59,297 bases of DNA, from assembly GCA_015061725.1 (NCBI GenBank), contig SUVX01000018.1, positions 1 through 59,297 of the forward strand, written 5' to 3'. The notes beneath the pieces are model-generated. The model did not search any database. It was not told the DNA's origin and saw nothing but the letters and a program-made list of their open reading frames with translations. The position numbers and the translations under genes are program-made. Positions 48,644 to 57,170 of this stretch are shown here, in pieces; the stretch's first letter is position 1, and each line of letters starts with the position of its first letter. This stretch comes from Lentisphaerota bacterium. GTDB lineage: Bacteria; Verrucomicrobiota; Lentisphaeria; Victivallales; Victivallaceae.

Positions 48644-49812
48644 TTCTTTTTATACGGCATTGTCTGCCGTATGGTCATCAACCGTTCCAGTGCCGCAGAG
48701 AGAGTTGATTCCTTTTTGGCAAAGTGGAAACGGATGAGATGATTGACGTTTTCTCTGAAGAAACTGGAGCCGGGAACTGCGCCGACGCCGGTGTGTTTTG
48801 CCAGCAGTTCGCAGAATTCAAGGTCGCTGTCATAGCCGAATTCAGAAATATCCGCAAGAATATAATAAGCGCCCTGCGGAACGGTATGGGGAATCCCCGC
48901 CTTTTCAAGTCCGGAAAGGAAATAGTTTCTCAAGTTTGTATATTTCTTTTGAAGATCAATATAATAACTGTCATCAAATTCCAATGCCGTTACAGCCGCC
49001 TCCTGAAGCGGGGCTGCTGCACCGACGGTGAGAAAATCGTGGACTTTTCTTGCCGTTTCAATGACTTCACTTGAAGCAATCACATATCCCAGACGCCAGC
49101 CGGTGATGGAATAGGTTTTTGAAAGAGAACCGCAGGTGAGCGTTCTGTTTTTCATGCCCGGAAGCGTTGCAAAAGAAATATGCTTGTAAGGCGCATAGAC
49201 GATGTGTTCATAAACTTCATCGGTAATGACCCACGCATCGTATTTTTCAACGAGCCGGGCAATGAGATTCAATTCTTCTGAAGTAAAAACTTTGCCGGAG
49301 GGATTGGAGGGATTGCACAAAATCAACGCCTTTGCGCCTTTTTTAAATGCGTTTTCAAGTTCTTCCGGATCAAAGTTGAAATCAGGCAGATGCAGCGGTA
49401 CATAAACGGGTTCTGCGCCGGAGAGAATGGCATCAGCACCGTAATTTTCGTAAAACGGAGAAAATACGGCAACTTTATCTCCCGGATTGACCACGCTCAT
49501 CATGGCGCACATCATCGCTTCTGTGCTGCCGCAGGTGACGACGATTTCTCTTTCAGGATCAACTTCCATGCCGGTAAAACGGTGATGTTTTTTTGCCAAT
49601 GCCTGACGGAAGTTCTGCGCGCCCCAGGTGATGGAGTACTGGTGCGGTCCCTGCTGTGCCGCTTTTGCCAGCGCGGCAGTCAATTCTTCAGGCGGATCAA
49701 AGTCCGGAAATCCCTGAGAAAGATTGACGGCGTTGTACTGATTTGAAATACGGGTCATCCGGCGGATGACGGAGTCCGTGAAGTTCCGGGTTCTGTCTGA
49801 TAAAGGACGCAT
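48640..49812 (-). CDS. class I/II PLP-dependent aminotransferase
   Basis: 390 aa. The Schiff-base lysine is K232 in CGSLSKTYSITGWRLGY, with CNPSNPSGKVF (Asn167 region) and DEVYEHIVY (Asp198) as the other cofactor contacts, and NHLIRFHFA with the carboxylate-binding Arg near the end. The start (RTRNFTDSVIRRMTRISNQYNAVNLSQGFPDFDPP) is that of methionine/kynurenine/aspartate-type aminotransferases (fold type I, subgroup Igamma). Amino donor not certain. It lies 36 bp after the murC-like gene. Confidence 0.9.
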   Translation of the reverse strand: MRPLSDRTRNFTDSVIRRMTRISNQYNAVNLSQGFPDFDPPEELTAALAKAAQQGPHQYSITWGAQNFRQALAKKHHRFTGMEVDPEREIVVTCGSTEAMMCAMMSVVNPGDKVAVFSPFYENYGADAILSGAEPVYVPLHLPDFNFDPEELENAFKKGAKALILCNPSNPSGKVFTSEELNLIARLVEKYDAWVITDEVYEHIVYAPYKHISFATLPGMKNRTLTCGSLSKTYSITGWRLGYVIASSEVIETARKVHDFLTVGAAAPLQEAAVTALEFDDSYYIDLQKKYTNLRNYFLSGLEKAGIPHTVPQGAYYILADISEFGYDSDLEFCELLAKHTGVGAVPGSSFFRENVNHLIRFHFAKKESTLSAALERLMTIRQTMPYKKK

Positions 49813-49848
49813 AAAAATACCTGATTTATATTCAAAAAGATTATTGAT

Positions 49849-51231
49849 TTACTTTGTCAGCGAAAGCGCATAGTCGCTCAGAGAGTTGTCCCTTGCGCCC
49901 ATGATGACGATGATATCTCCCTGACAAGCGTGTTCAAGCAGCCATGATTTGAGAGTGTCACGCTTCTCAATGGTTAAATAATTTTCTTTGCGTGCGGCGC
50001 GGCTCTCCCAGTCGGACATAACTTCTGCTGAGGTCGGCTTGAAACTTGTGGTTCCGCCCGCATAATAGGGTTCAAGCAGAATGAATCTGTCTCCGGGAGA
50101 AAGCGTTTTTTCAAGATTGGCAAACAACGCATCGCGCATGAATCCCAACGGACCGAATCCGTGCGGCTGAAAGACGGCAAAGATACGTCCGCCGCCGATT
50201 TCACGCATGGTATCCAGACAGGAGATGATTTTTTCAGGATTGTGGGCGTAATCATCAAAGACCATTGCTCCCTGCGGCGTGTGTCCGGCGAAATCCGTTC
50301 TGCGGAAAATGCCGTCAAATCTTTCAAGGGCTTTCAGGGATGCTTCACCTTTTATTCCCAGCATATCCAGCAATGTGAAAATGGCAAGGGCATTGAGTCC
50401 GTTGTGTCTGCCGGTAATGGGCAGGCGGAGTTCTCCGTAATTTGAAAAGACAGCGTGCGCCCGGTGGTCGCGGACAAAATAGTTTTCAAGCGCAAACTTT
50501 TTTCCTTCTCCTGCTTCGGAATAAAAAATTGAAACCGGCAGGTTTTGCGGAATAAATTTTTCAACAGAAGCATAAACTTCAGATGAAAGAACTGCACCGC
50601 AGCGGACATTGTGCAGAAATTTACCGAAAACCTCTGCCAGTTCCTCTTTGCTGTAATGGTCCGTTCCGATATTGAGGATAACGGCGTAGTCAACCTGATA
50701 ATTCAAAAGACTCTTGTCGCTTTCATCGGCTTCAAAGACAAAATATTTTCCGCTGCCCGGACGGTAATTACCCGCATAAAAATCACTTTTAAACCGCTTT
50801 GACAATGCTCCGTTGAGACAGGAAGGCTCCAAATTCAGATTGAATAACGCTTCAGCCAGGTATGCCGTAACCGTACTTTTTCCGCAGCTGCCGGTGACAG
50901 CAATGGTGCTTTTCCCTTCAAGAGACTGCATCAATTTTTCAAGCAGGGCAGAGCGGTGAAGACGCGGCGTATTTCCGGACGCGAGAAAATCCGGATTGTC
51001 TTCTTCTATTGCTGTTGAATAAACCAGATAATCCGGCAGACCATCCTGTGCAAAGGAGCCATTCTGAGGATAAATTTTTATGCCCTGTTTTTTCAATGCG
51101 GAAAAAATCCGCTGATTTTCGGGTTTGTCAGCGCCTCTGTCGCTGCCGGTAACTTGAAATCCCGAATCGTGTGCCATGGCGGCAAGACCGCTCATGCCGA
51201 TACCGCCGATACCGATAAAATGCAGTTTCAT
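49849..51231 (-). CDS. murC: MurC/Mpl-like UDP-N-acetylmuramate ligase
   Basis: Joins L-alanine (or a recovered peptide, if Mpl) to UDP-MurNAc for peptidoglycan. FIGIGGIGMSGLAAMAHDSGFQVTGSD is the N-terminal Rossmann signature shared by MurC and Mpl; EADESD and the ligase HNGLNALA and DDYAHNPEKI segments follow. The ATP loop is TGSCGKST (113-120) where TGTHGKTT is usual: His is replaced by Cys and Thr by Ser, a noticeable deviation. 460 aa suits MurC. The neighbours are not the usual mur-fts genes, so a second, specialised ligase cannot be excluded. It overlaps nothing but follows holA by 1 bp. Confidence 0.8.
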   Translation of the reverse strand: MKLHFIGIGGIGMSGLAAMAHDSGFQVTGSDRGADKPENQRIFSALKKQGIKIYPQNGSFAQDGLPDYLVYSTAIEEDNPDFLASGNTPRLHRSALLEKLMQSLEGKSTIAVTGSCGKSTVTAYLAEALFNLNLEPSCLNGALSKRFKSDFYAGNYRPGSGKYFVFEADESDKSLLNYQVDYAVILNIGTDHYSKEELAEVFGKFLHNVRCGAVLSSEVYASVEKFIPQNLPVSIFYSEAGEGKKFALENYFVRDHRAHAVFSNYGELRLPITGRHNGLNALAIFTLLDMLGIKGEASLKALERFDGIFRRTDFAGHTPQGAMVFDDYAHNPEKIISCLDTMREIGGGRIFAVFQPHGFGPLGFMRDALFANLEKTLSPGDRFILLEPYYAGGTTSFKPTSAEVMSDWESRAARKENYLTIEKRDTLKSWLLEHACQGDIIVIMGARDNSLSDYALSLTK

Positions 51232-51232
51232 T

Positions 51233-52309
51233 TCAATACCTGTTCTTCTTTGCCAGTTTAAAGGTCAGTTGTTCAAGAATAATGCGGGTTTCGCCGCCGC
51301 CGGAAACCAATGCACGGTAGGCGTCGCGGATGGCTGAAAGTTTTTCTGCCAGTTCCTGATCGCTGAACTGTGCCGCCGCCTCGCAGATTTTGAAGGCACG
51401 GTAGGGGTGGATTTTCAACAGAGGATTGTTGGGGTATTTATCCTTGATGTCCTGCGGCAGACTTGAAAAAGTATTGGGACCCGGTCTTTTGACACCCAGT
51501 TCAAGCATCGAAAGACGGGTCTGGATCATTTTCTGAAATTCTCCGGCAAGGCTTGCAAGAATACGGATTTCAGGTTCTCCGCTTGAAAGCATGATACCCG
51601 CCAGACGCAGCGCGCGCTGAACGTCACCGGAAGTAACAGCTCCCGTATATTCCCAACTGATGGTTTCAGGAGTTCTGCTGACGATTTCACGGCAGTCCGC
51701 CAGCGTGATATCAGGATTTGCGCCCACATAACAGCGCAGTTTTTCCAATTCATTTGCGAGAGTTCCGGCATCACCGCCGACGGTATCGCAGAGAAACTGC
51801 ATGGCATCGCGGGCAATGCGTTTGCCGGTTTTCTGCATAAATTCTTCAATAGCCATGCGGCGGCTGTCGGCGTAGTTCCGGTCAGTCATTTTTGCAACGG
51901 CTTTGCTTTCCATGACTGCTCCGGCGGCCTTGAGGACCTTGGCAAAACTCTTGCGCTGATCCAGTCCGGGACCGTCAATGACAACGTGGACCTCAGGCGG
52001 CAGAGGTTCGCTTAAAAATTCAATGATATCGCTGTAGGGTTCTGCCGGATCTGCCGCATTGAAGGGCGCAAGATCCGGAAAGTGCCTCAGCCAGACGATT
52101 TTGTTTTCGCAGAGAAAAGGCGGTGTTCTCAATGAATCCAGAAAACGCCCGGCGGTGACGGCATCTTTGGCATCAGGAGCATCACCTGCAATAATTTCCA
52201 ATGCGGGGTTATCCTCCGGATTATCTCCCGCCAGTTCACCGATGATTTCTCTTGCGCGCTGTTTGCGTGAAAATTCATCGTCACCGGATATGACATAAAA
52301 CTTTCCCAT
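51233..52309 (-). CDS. holA: DNA polymerase III delta subunit
   Basis: 358 aa clamp-loader subunit that opens the sliding clamp. MGKFYVISGDDEFSRKQRAREII at the N-terminus, a middle part with FLCENKIVWLRHFPD and VHVVIDGPGLDQRKSFAKVLKAAGAVMESKAV, AMQFLCDTVGGDAGTLANELEKLRCYVG and then the C-terminal helical collar (ALRLAGIMLSSGEPEIRILASLAGEFQKMIQTRLSM) are as in HolA. No Walker motif, as expected. One bp separates it from the LeuA-like gene upstream and from murC downstream. Confidence 0.85.
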   Translation of the reverse strand: MGKFYVISGDDEFSRKQRAREIIGELAGDNPEDNPALEIIAGDAPDAKDAVTAGRFLDSLRTPPFLCENKIVWLRHFPDLAPFNAADPAEPYSDIIEFLSEPLPPEVHVVIDGPGLDQRKSFAKVLKAAGAVMESKAVAKMTDRNYADSRRMAIEEFMQKTGKRIARDAMQFLCDTVGGDAGTLANELEKLRCYVGANPDITLADCREIVSRTPETISWEYTGAVTSGDVQRALRLAGIMLSSGEPEIRILASLAGEFQKMIQTRLSMLELGVKRPGPNTFSSLPQDIKDKYPNNPLLKIHPYRAFKICEAAAQFSDQELAEKLSAIRDAYRALVSGGGETRIILEQLTFKLAKKNRY

Positions 52310-52310
52310 A

Positions 52311-53873
52311 TTACTCCGTAGTTTCAGGCGGCAGAACCGCGATATTCAACATTTTTTCAGTGGCTTGTACGGCGGCGGACAACTGGTCGGAGTCAATACC
52401 GGTAGTGACCAGCAGACGTCCTTTCCCAAGATTCCATGAAATGGAGGTTTCAACCAGAGCGTCGGTTCTGCCGCCGGGAGGAATCCGCACCTGGTAGTCC
52501 GAAAGACGCGGACACTTGAAATTGAACTCTTTGAGGATTTTTTTCAGTGCTTTCATAAAAGCATCATAATTTCCGTCTCCTGCGGCGGATGTTTCAAGTA
52601 TTTCGCCATCCACCCGCAGTTTCAGTGTGACCCGCGGTTGAGTTGCATAACTGCTGACAGAGGTGAAATCTTCAACTTTGATCCGCATTTTATCCGGAGA
52701 GTTGAGAACTCCGGCGATAATAAAGGGCAGATCCGCCGCCGTAACGGTTTTTTTACGGTCGCCCAGACGGATGACTTCGCTTAAAACTCTGCTTTTCAGT
52801 TCCGGGTCTATTTCGGTATTTCCGGTAATAAATTCCAGATTTTGATCGATAGAGGCTTTGCCTGAGAGTTTCCCGAGGGCATAATCCCGCTGACGGCAGA
52901 ATCTTTCAGGCATGAGTTTATTCATGTAAAGGTTGCCCTTTTTGTCACCGTCGGCATGGACACCGCAGGTCTGGGTGTAGACATCTGTTCCGACGACCGG
53001 CATGTTCCAGGCGCAGCGTTTGCCGGAAATGCTCTGAATCAACTCTGTTGCGTGCTGAAGTTCTTTTTCAGAAACCCGGCAGCGGCGTTCCGTATGGTCG
53101 TGAACGGCAACAACCAGCTGCTGAAGCGGCTGATTTCCCGCGCGTTCACCCAGACCGTTGATCGTGGTATGGATACCGCTGATTCCGGCACGGACGGCGG
53201 CAAGGGAGTTGGCGGTAACCAGTCCGTAATCATTGTGTCCGTGAAAATCAAAACGGATATTTTCTGAAAACGAGTGATAGAGCCAGTCCAGATAGCGCGA
53301 TACGTCATCCGGCGTCAATATTCCCAGCGTATCAGCAAGCATGAATCGTTCAACGGGATAGCCCTGCAGATGATTGAGCAGTCCGGAAACGTAAGAGAAA
53401 TTTGACTTCATGCCGTTGGACCAATCCTCAAGATAGAGATTGACTTTCAGCCCCGCATTGTGAGCAAGCTCCACCTCTTTTGCCACGTCTTCATAGTGAC
53501 GGAGCGGATTTTTTTTCAGTTGGATACGGCAATGCTGTTCGGAACCTTTTGCAAGAAGATTGATGACTTTGCCGCCGATTTCTCTGACCCAGTTGACGGA
53601 CTTGCCGTTGTCAATGAAACCGAGAATTTCAATTGCACCGAGATGTTCTCTGCGTTCAGCCCAGGCAAGGACGGAACGGACAGCCTCTTTTTCTCCTTCG
53701 GAAACGCCCGCAGAGGCAATTTCCATGCGGTCAACCCGCAAACGATCCAGCAAAAGCCGGGCGATTTCAAGTTTTTCTGCTGGAGAAAATGAAACCCCCG
53801 GCGTTTGCTCGCCATCGCGCAACGTGGTATCCAATACCTCTAATGCGCTGTCAAAATGGCCTTTTTTGAACAT
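52311..53873 (-). CDS. 2-isopropylmalate synthase-like acyltransferase (LeuA family)
   Basis: 520 aa. VLDTTLRDGEQTPGVSFSPAEKLEIARLL is the catalytic start of the homocitrate/isopropylmalate synthase family, and FDFHGHNDYGLVTANSLAAVRAGISGIHTTINGLGERAGNQPLQQ contains the His-x-His-Asn metal site. GTDVYTQTCGVHADGD follows. The C-terminal ~150 residues (VTLKLRVDGEILETSAAGDGNYDAFMKALKKIL) are the LeuA dimerisation/regulatory domain. It could be LeuA or a citramalate synthase; the sequence alone does not decide it. It sits 6 bp after argC. Confidence 0.87.
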   Translation of the reverse strand: MFKKGHFDSALEVLDTTLRDGEQTPGVSFSPAEKLEIARLLLDRLRVDRMEIASAGVSEGEKEAVRSVLAWAERREHLGAIEILGFIDNGKSVNWVREIGGKVINLLAKGSEQHCRIQLKKNPLRHYEDVAKEVELAHNAGLKVNLYLEDWSNGMKSNFSYVSGLLNHLQGYPVERFMLADTLGILTPDDVSRYLDWLYHSFSENIRFDFHGHNDYGLVTANSLAAVRAGISGIHTTINGLGERAGNQPLQQLVVAVHDHTERRCRVSEKELQHATELIQSISGKRCAWNMPVVGTDVYTQTCGVHADGDKKGNLYMNKLMPERFCRQRDYALGKLSGKASIDQNLEFITGNTEIDPELKSRVLSEVIRLGDRKKTVTAADLPFIIAGVLNSPDKMRIKVEDFTSVSSYATQPRVTLKLRVDGEILETSAAGDGNYDAFMKALKKILKEFNFKCPRLSDYQVRIPPGGRTDALVETSISWNLGKGRLLVTTGIDSDQLSAAVQATEKMLNIAVLPPETTE

Positions 53874-53879
53874 CTTTTT

Positions 53880-54908
53880 TTACAGAAGTCCCGCAGCCTC
53901 GTCAAGTCCGAAGCGGATGTTCATGCACTGGACAGCCTGTCCGGCAGCACCTTTGGTCAGGTTGTCGATACAGCTGGTGACGATGACCTTGTTGGTGTGG
54001 GCATCGTAATTGTAACCGATTTCGCAGCAGTTGGTCATGAACACATATTTTGTGTCAGCGGTCCGTTTGGCGGGAAGAACGCGGACGAACTGTTCTTTGC
54101 CATAGGCTGCTTCATAGACTTCGGTGATTTTTTCAAGGGTGCATCCGGGCATGGCATCCATGATCAGCGTGGAGTTGATTCCGCGGTTCATCGGAGCCAG
54201 GTGGGGGATGAAGTTGATTGCCATTTCAGGAATACCTGCGGCAAAAGCCATTTCCTGTTCGATTTCGGGCAGGTGACGGTGTCCGACAACGCCGTAAGCC
54301 TTGAGACTTTCGTTGCATTCGGGGTAGATGTAGGGGAGATCAACTTTTCTTCCGGCACCGGTGACGCCCGAACAGCTGGAAACGATCACGTTTTTGGGAC
54401 TGACTAATCCTGCGGCAAGCAGCGGCGCGGAGGGCAGAATGGAACTGGTTGGGTAACAGCCGGCGCAGGCGACCAGAGCAGCGGTTTTGAGCTGTTCACG
54501 ATAGCGTTCCGGCAGACCGTAAACGGCAGTTTTGAGCAGTTCCGGAGCCGGGTGATCGGCTTTGTAATATTCTTTGTATTTTGCTTCACTCTTGAGACGG
54601 AAGTCGGCAGAAATATCAAAGACCTTCACGCCTGCCTGAAGCAGGGGAATTGCAAACTCAGTCGCAAGTCCGTGCGGCAGAGCCAGAATGGCGGCATCGC
54701 AGTTCTTTGCAATTTCAGCGGTGTCGGGAGCGACAAATTTAAGTCCTGAACCGGTGAAACGGGGGAAAACCGTTTCCACAGGTTCGCCCGCATTTTTGCG
54801 TGAAGTGATTGCCACGATTTCCGCGTTGGGGTGACGGAGCAGAATACGCAGCAGTTCTTCTCCTGCATAACCGCTTGCACCGAAAATAGCAACTCTTACC
54901 TTATTCAT
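53880..54908 (-). CDS. argC: N-acetyl-gamma-glutamyl-phosphate reductase
   Basis: Third step of arginine synthesis. NADP-binding start VRVAIFGASGYAGEELLRILLRHPNAEI; catalytic Cys151 in ACAGCYPTSSILP; later HRHLPEIEQEM and FIPHLAPMNRGI (with the active-site His). 342 aa is normal. No other arg genes are in the window. It follows the DUF349 gene by 29 bp and precedes the LeuA-like gene by 6 bp. Confidence 0.94.
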   Translation of the reverse strand: MNKVRVAIFGASGYAGEELLRILLRHPNAEIVAITSRKNAGEPVETVFPRFTGSGLKFVAPDTAEIAKNCDAAILALPHGLATEFAIPLLQAGVKVFDISADFRLKSEAKYKEYYKADHPAPELLKTAVYGLPERYREQLKTAALVACAGCYPTSSILPSAPLLAAGLVSPKNVIVSSCSGVTGAGRKVDLPYIYPECNESLKAYGVVGHRHLPEIEQEMAFAAGIPEMAINFIPHLAPMNRGINSTLIMDAMPGCTLEKITEVYEAAYGKEQFVRVLPAKRTADTKYVFMTNCCEIGYNYDAHTNKVIVTSCIDNLTKGAAGQAVQCMNIRFGLDEAAGLL

Positions 54909-54937
54909 AAGTATACCTCTTTTTATCTTTATTATTT

Positions 54938-56950
54938 TTATTTTGCGGCAGCGGCAGCAAAAGCCGCATCGAACCGCTTGAATGATTCTTCAAGTTCTTC
55001 AGCCGGGAGCAGTCCGGCATTGAGAAATTCCTGTTTGAGCTGTTTGGGATCAGCTGTTTTCTTTTTGCGTTCAGCCGCCTGAGCAGAGGCGAAATTACCG
55101 AGGATCGCCGCTTCAAGTTCAGCTGCAAGCGACAGGGGTTCCTGCTGCTTGTCAGAAGAAAATTCTTCAAGAGCAGACAGGATACGTTCATGTTCCGCTC
55201 TTGCTGAAGCAATCTGTTTTTCCAGCTTTTCGGCACAGGAAGCGTCTCCGTCACGGAGAGAAGCAATCAGTTTTGCCGCCGTTTTCAAGCGGGGGAATTT
55301 TTCCAGAACAGCCTCATCGGGCAGGGGAGACTCCGTATCGGCATAGGCTGCGGCAATTTGCAGAGCCAGCGGTTTGAGTTTGTCAAACAAAGATTCCTTT
55401 TCCTGCTTGCGTGCGGCATCCAGAGCCTTGCTGAATTTTTCCAGAACGGCACGTTCTTTTGAAATCGTTGCACGGCATGAAAGTTTGTGGAACTCTTCGC
55501 GGATTTCCTGCACGCGGGCAACGGAGTTCAGCGGGTCAAGACAGAGCTGTTCCATTTCAGAAAGCAGTTCGTTGGCACGGACTTCTTTTTGAGCGAAATC
55601 GTCCTTTAAAGAAGCGAAAAAGTTATTCATTGCCGCATCAAAGCGTTTGCGCAAATCATGCTCAGCACGTCCTGCCGGGGCAAGTTTCTGATATTCCGCA
55701 CGGAGATTTTTTGCAGAACGGACATCGCCCGGAGTCAATTGTTCAGCGGCGGCAATAAGTGCCTCTTTGGCGTCTGCGGCTTCTTTGAATTTGCGGTCAC
55801 GCTCGGCAAGAACGGCACTTCTTGCGTTGAAGAACTTATCGGCAGAAGCACGGAAATTGGCAAACAGATCATGCTCGGCAGTTCCTGCTCCGGGAAGCGT
55901 TTTCCAGGTTTTCTGCATTTCTTTGAATTCATTGGCGGCGGCAGCCCAGTCGGTGGAATCTGCCAGTTCCGCTGCACGTCCGCAGAGTTTCTGCTTTTCT
56001 GCCGCAGCCTGTTTCTGCTCCTGACGGCGGTGGGAATAAAAATCATCCACTTTGCGCTGAAGAGCGCGGGTCAGTTCCAGATAGCGGTGATTGATCTCAT
56101 CGTTTTTTTCGCGGGGAACGCTGCCGAGGGTCTTCCATTTTTCGCGGATTTCCTGAAGCTGTTTTGAAACGGCAGGCATTTCTTTGTCGGGCAGTTGGGC
56201 GAGTTCTTCAAGTTTCTTGCACAAATCAAGCTTGAGCGTATAACTTTCCCAACGGGCAAAATCCAGTGTTTCGTAATGCCGTGCAAGTTTCATGGAGGCA
56301 AGTTTGTGCGCCTCATCATAGCGTTTTGCGGCGGCAGCGGGAACTTTGCCGATTTTGGCGTATTCTTCCTCAATGCGCTGTTTATTGTCTGACAACGGCG
56401 CAATATCTTCTGCTTCAGTCAGGGCAGTTAATTCAGCCGTTAATTTATCAGCCTGTTCCGTTGCGGCTTTTTCCTGAGCCGCTTCAGCCGCCAAACGTTC
56501 ACGCAGGGGGGCAAGAATTGCCAGTTCAGCGTTGACGGAATCGGCAAATCCCGGATTGGCACCAACAAAACGCTGACACTTTTTCTCAATTTGTTCCAAT
56601 TCTTTAAAGGTGGCAAGTTCTCCGGCATCGGCAAACTCTTTCATGTCCGCTTTAAGGGCGGCAAATTCCGCATCGCGGCGGGCATTTTCCTCAGCGGCAA
56701 ATTCAAGAGCTTTGACGGCGGCATTAAAACGTTTCCGCAGAAGTTCTTCAAACTCCGGCGGCAGATCAAGAGCAGCTTCAAAATCACATCGCAATCGTTC
56801 ACACTCTGTCCGGATATCAATGCCGGGGCGTTCAGAAAGGTTTTCCATTTCTTTGCACAGAGCTTCGCAGAGGTGAAGCTTTTCCTTCAGAGTTTCCGGA
56901 ATCGTGCTGTCCGCATGTCCGGAGTTTTCAGTGATGTTTGTCTCGCTCAT
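54938..56950 (-). CDS. DUF349-repeat, coiled-coil protein
   Basis: 670 aa, almost all alpha-helical and rich in Ala, Glu, Lys; no signal peptide. Several DUF349 repeats can be seen, each with the shape 'ELREEWK.LG..P...E..L..RF......F....': LQEIREKWKTLGSVPREKNDEINHRYLEL, EFKEMQKTWKTLPGAGTAEHDLFANFR and LRAEYQKLAPAGRAEHDLRKRFDAAM. The role of DUF349 proteins is not established to my knowledge. First gene of the minus-strand run; promoter at 57042-57070 and divergent from htpG. Confidence 0.85.
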   Translation of the reverse strand: MSETNITENSGHADSTIPETLKEKLHLCEALCKEMENLSERPGIDIRTECERLRCDFEAALDLPPEFEELLRKRFNAAVKALEFAAEENARRDAEFAALKADMKEFADAGELATFKELEQIEKKCQRFVGANPGFADSVNAELAILAPLRERLAAEAAQEKAATEQADKLTAELTALTEAEDIAPLSDNKQRIEEEYAKIGKVPAAAAKRYDEAHKLASMKLARHYETLDFARWESYTLKLDLCKKLEELAQLPDKEMPAVSKQLQEIREKWKTLGSVPREKNDEINHRYLELTRALQRKVDDFYSHRRQEQKQAAAEKQKLCGRAAELADSTDWAAAANEFKEMQKTWKTLPGAGTAEHDLFANFRASADKFFNARSAVLAERDRKFKEAADAKEALIAAAEQLTPGDVRSAKNLRAEYQKLAPAGRAEHDLRKRFDAAMNNFFASLKDDFAQKEVRANELLSEMEQLCLDPLNSVARVQEIREEFHKLSCRATISKERAVLEKFSKALDAARKQEKESLFDKLKPLALQIAAAYADTESPLPDEAVLEKFPRLKTAAKLIASLRDGDASCAEKLEKQIASARAEHERILSALEEFSSDKQQEPLSLAAELEAAILGNFASAQAAERKKKTADPKQLKQEFLNAGLLPAEELEESFKRFDAAFAAAAAK

Positions 56951-57041
56951 AAGTTTTTTTCAGTATAAAATTTAAAATTATACATCTTTTTTTGCCGTAC
57001 AGACGGGATATTTTCCGCTGTATGGTGCCGACCATTGACTA

Positions 57042-57070
57042 ATTATAATACACAAATGCAAATTTTGCAA
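57042..57070 (-). promoter_or_regulatory. promoter of the DUF349-argC-leuA run
   Basis: On the minus strand TTGCAA (57070-57065), 17 bp, TATAAT (57047-57042), about 90 bp before the ATG at 56950. Confidence 0.6.
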
Positions 57071-57090
57071 CATATTTTTGTGTTTTTGAC

Positions 57091-57119
57091 TTGAATTTTC
57101 TTCAAAATATTGCTATATT
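57091..57119 (+). promoter_or_regulatory. promoter of htpG
   Basis: TTGAAT (57091-57096), 17 bp, TATATT (57114-57119), 52 bp before ATG 57171. Back to back with the minus-strand promoter at 57042-57070. No CIRCE-like or other heat-shock operator was seen. Confidence 0.6.
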
Positions 57120-57170
57120 TGGTGGAAGTACAATAAAAGTATGCCAAAACGGTCAGGAGGTTTAAGGATC

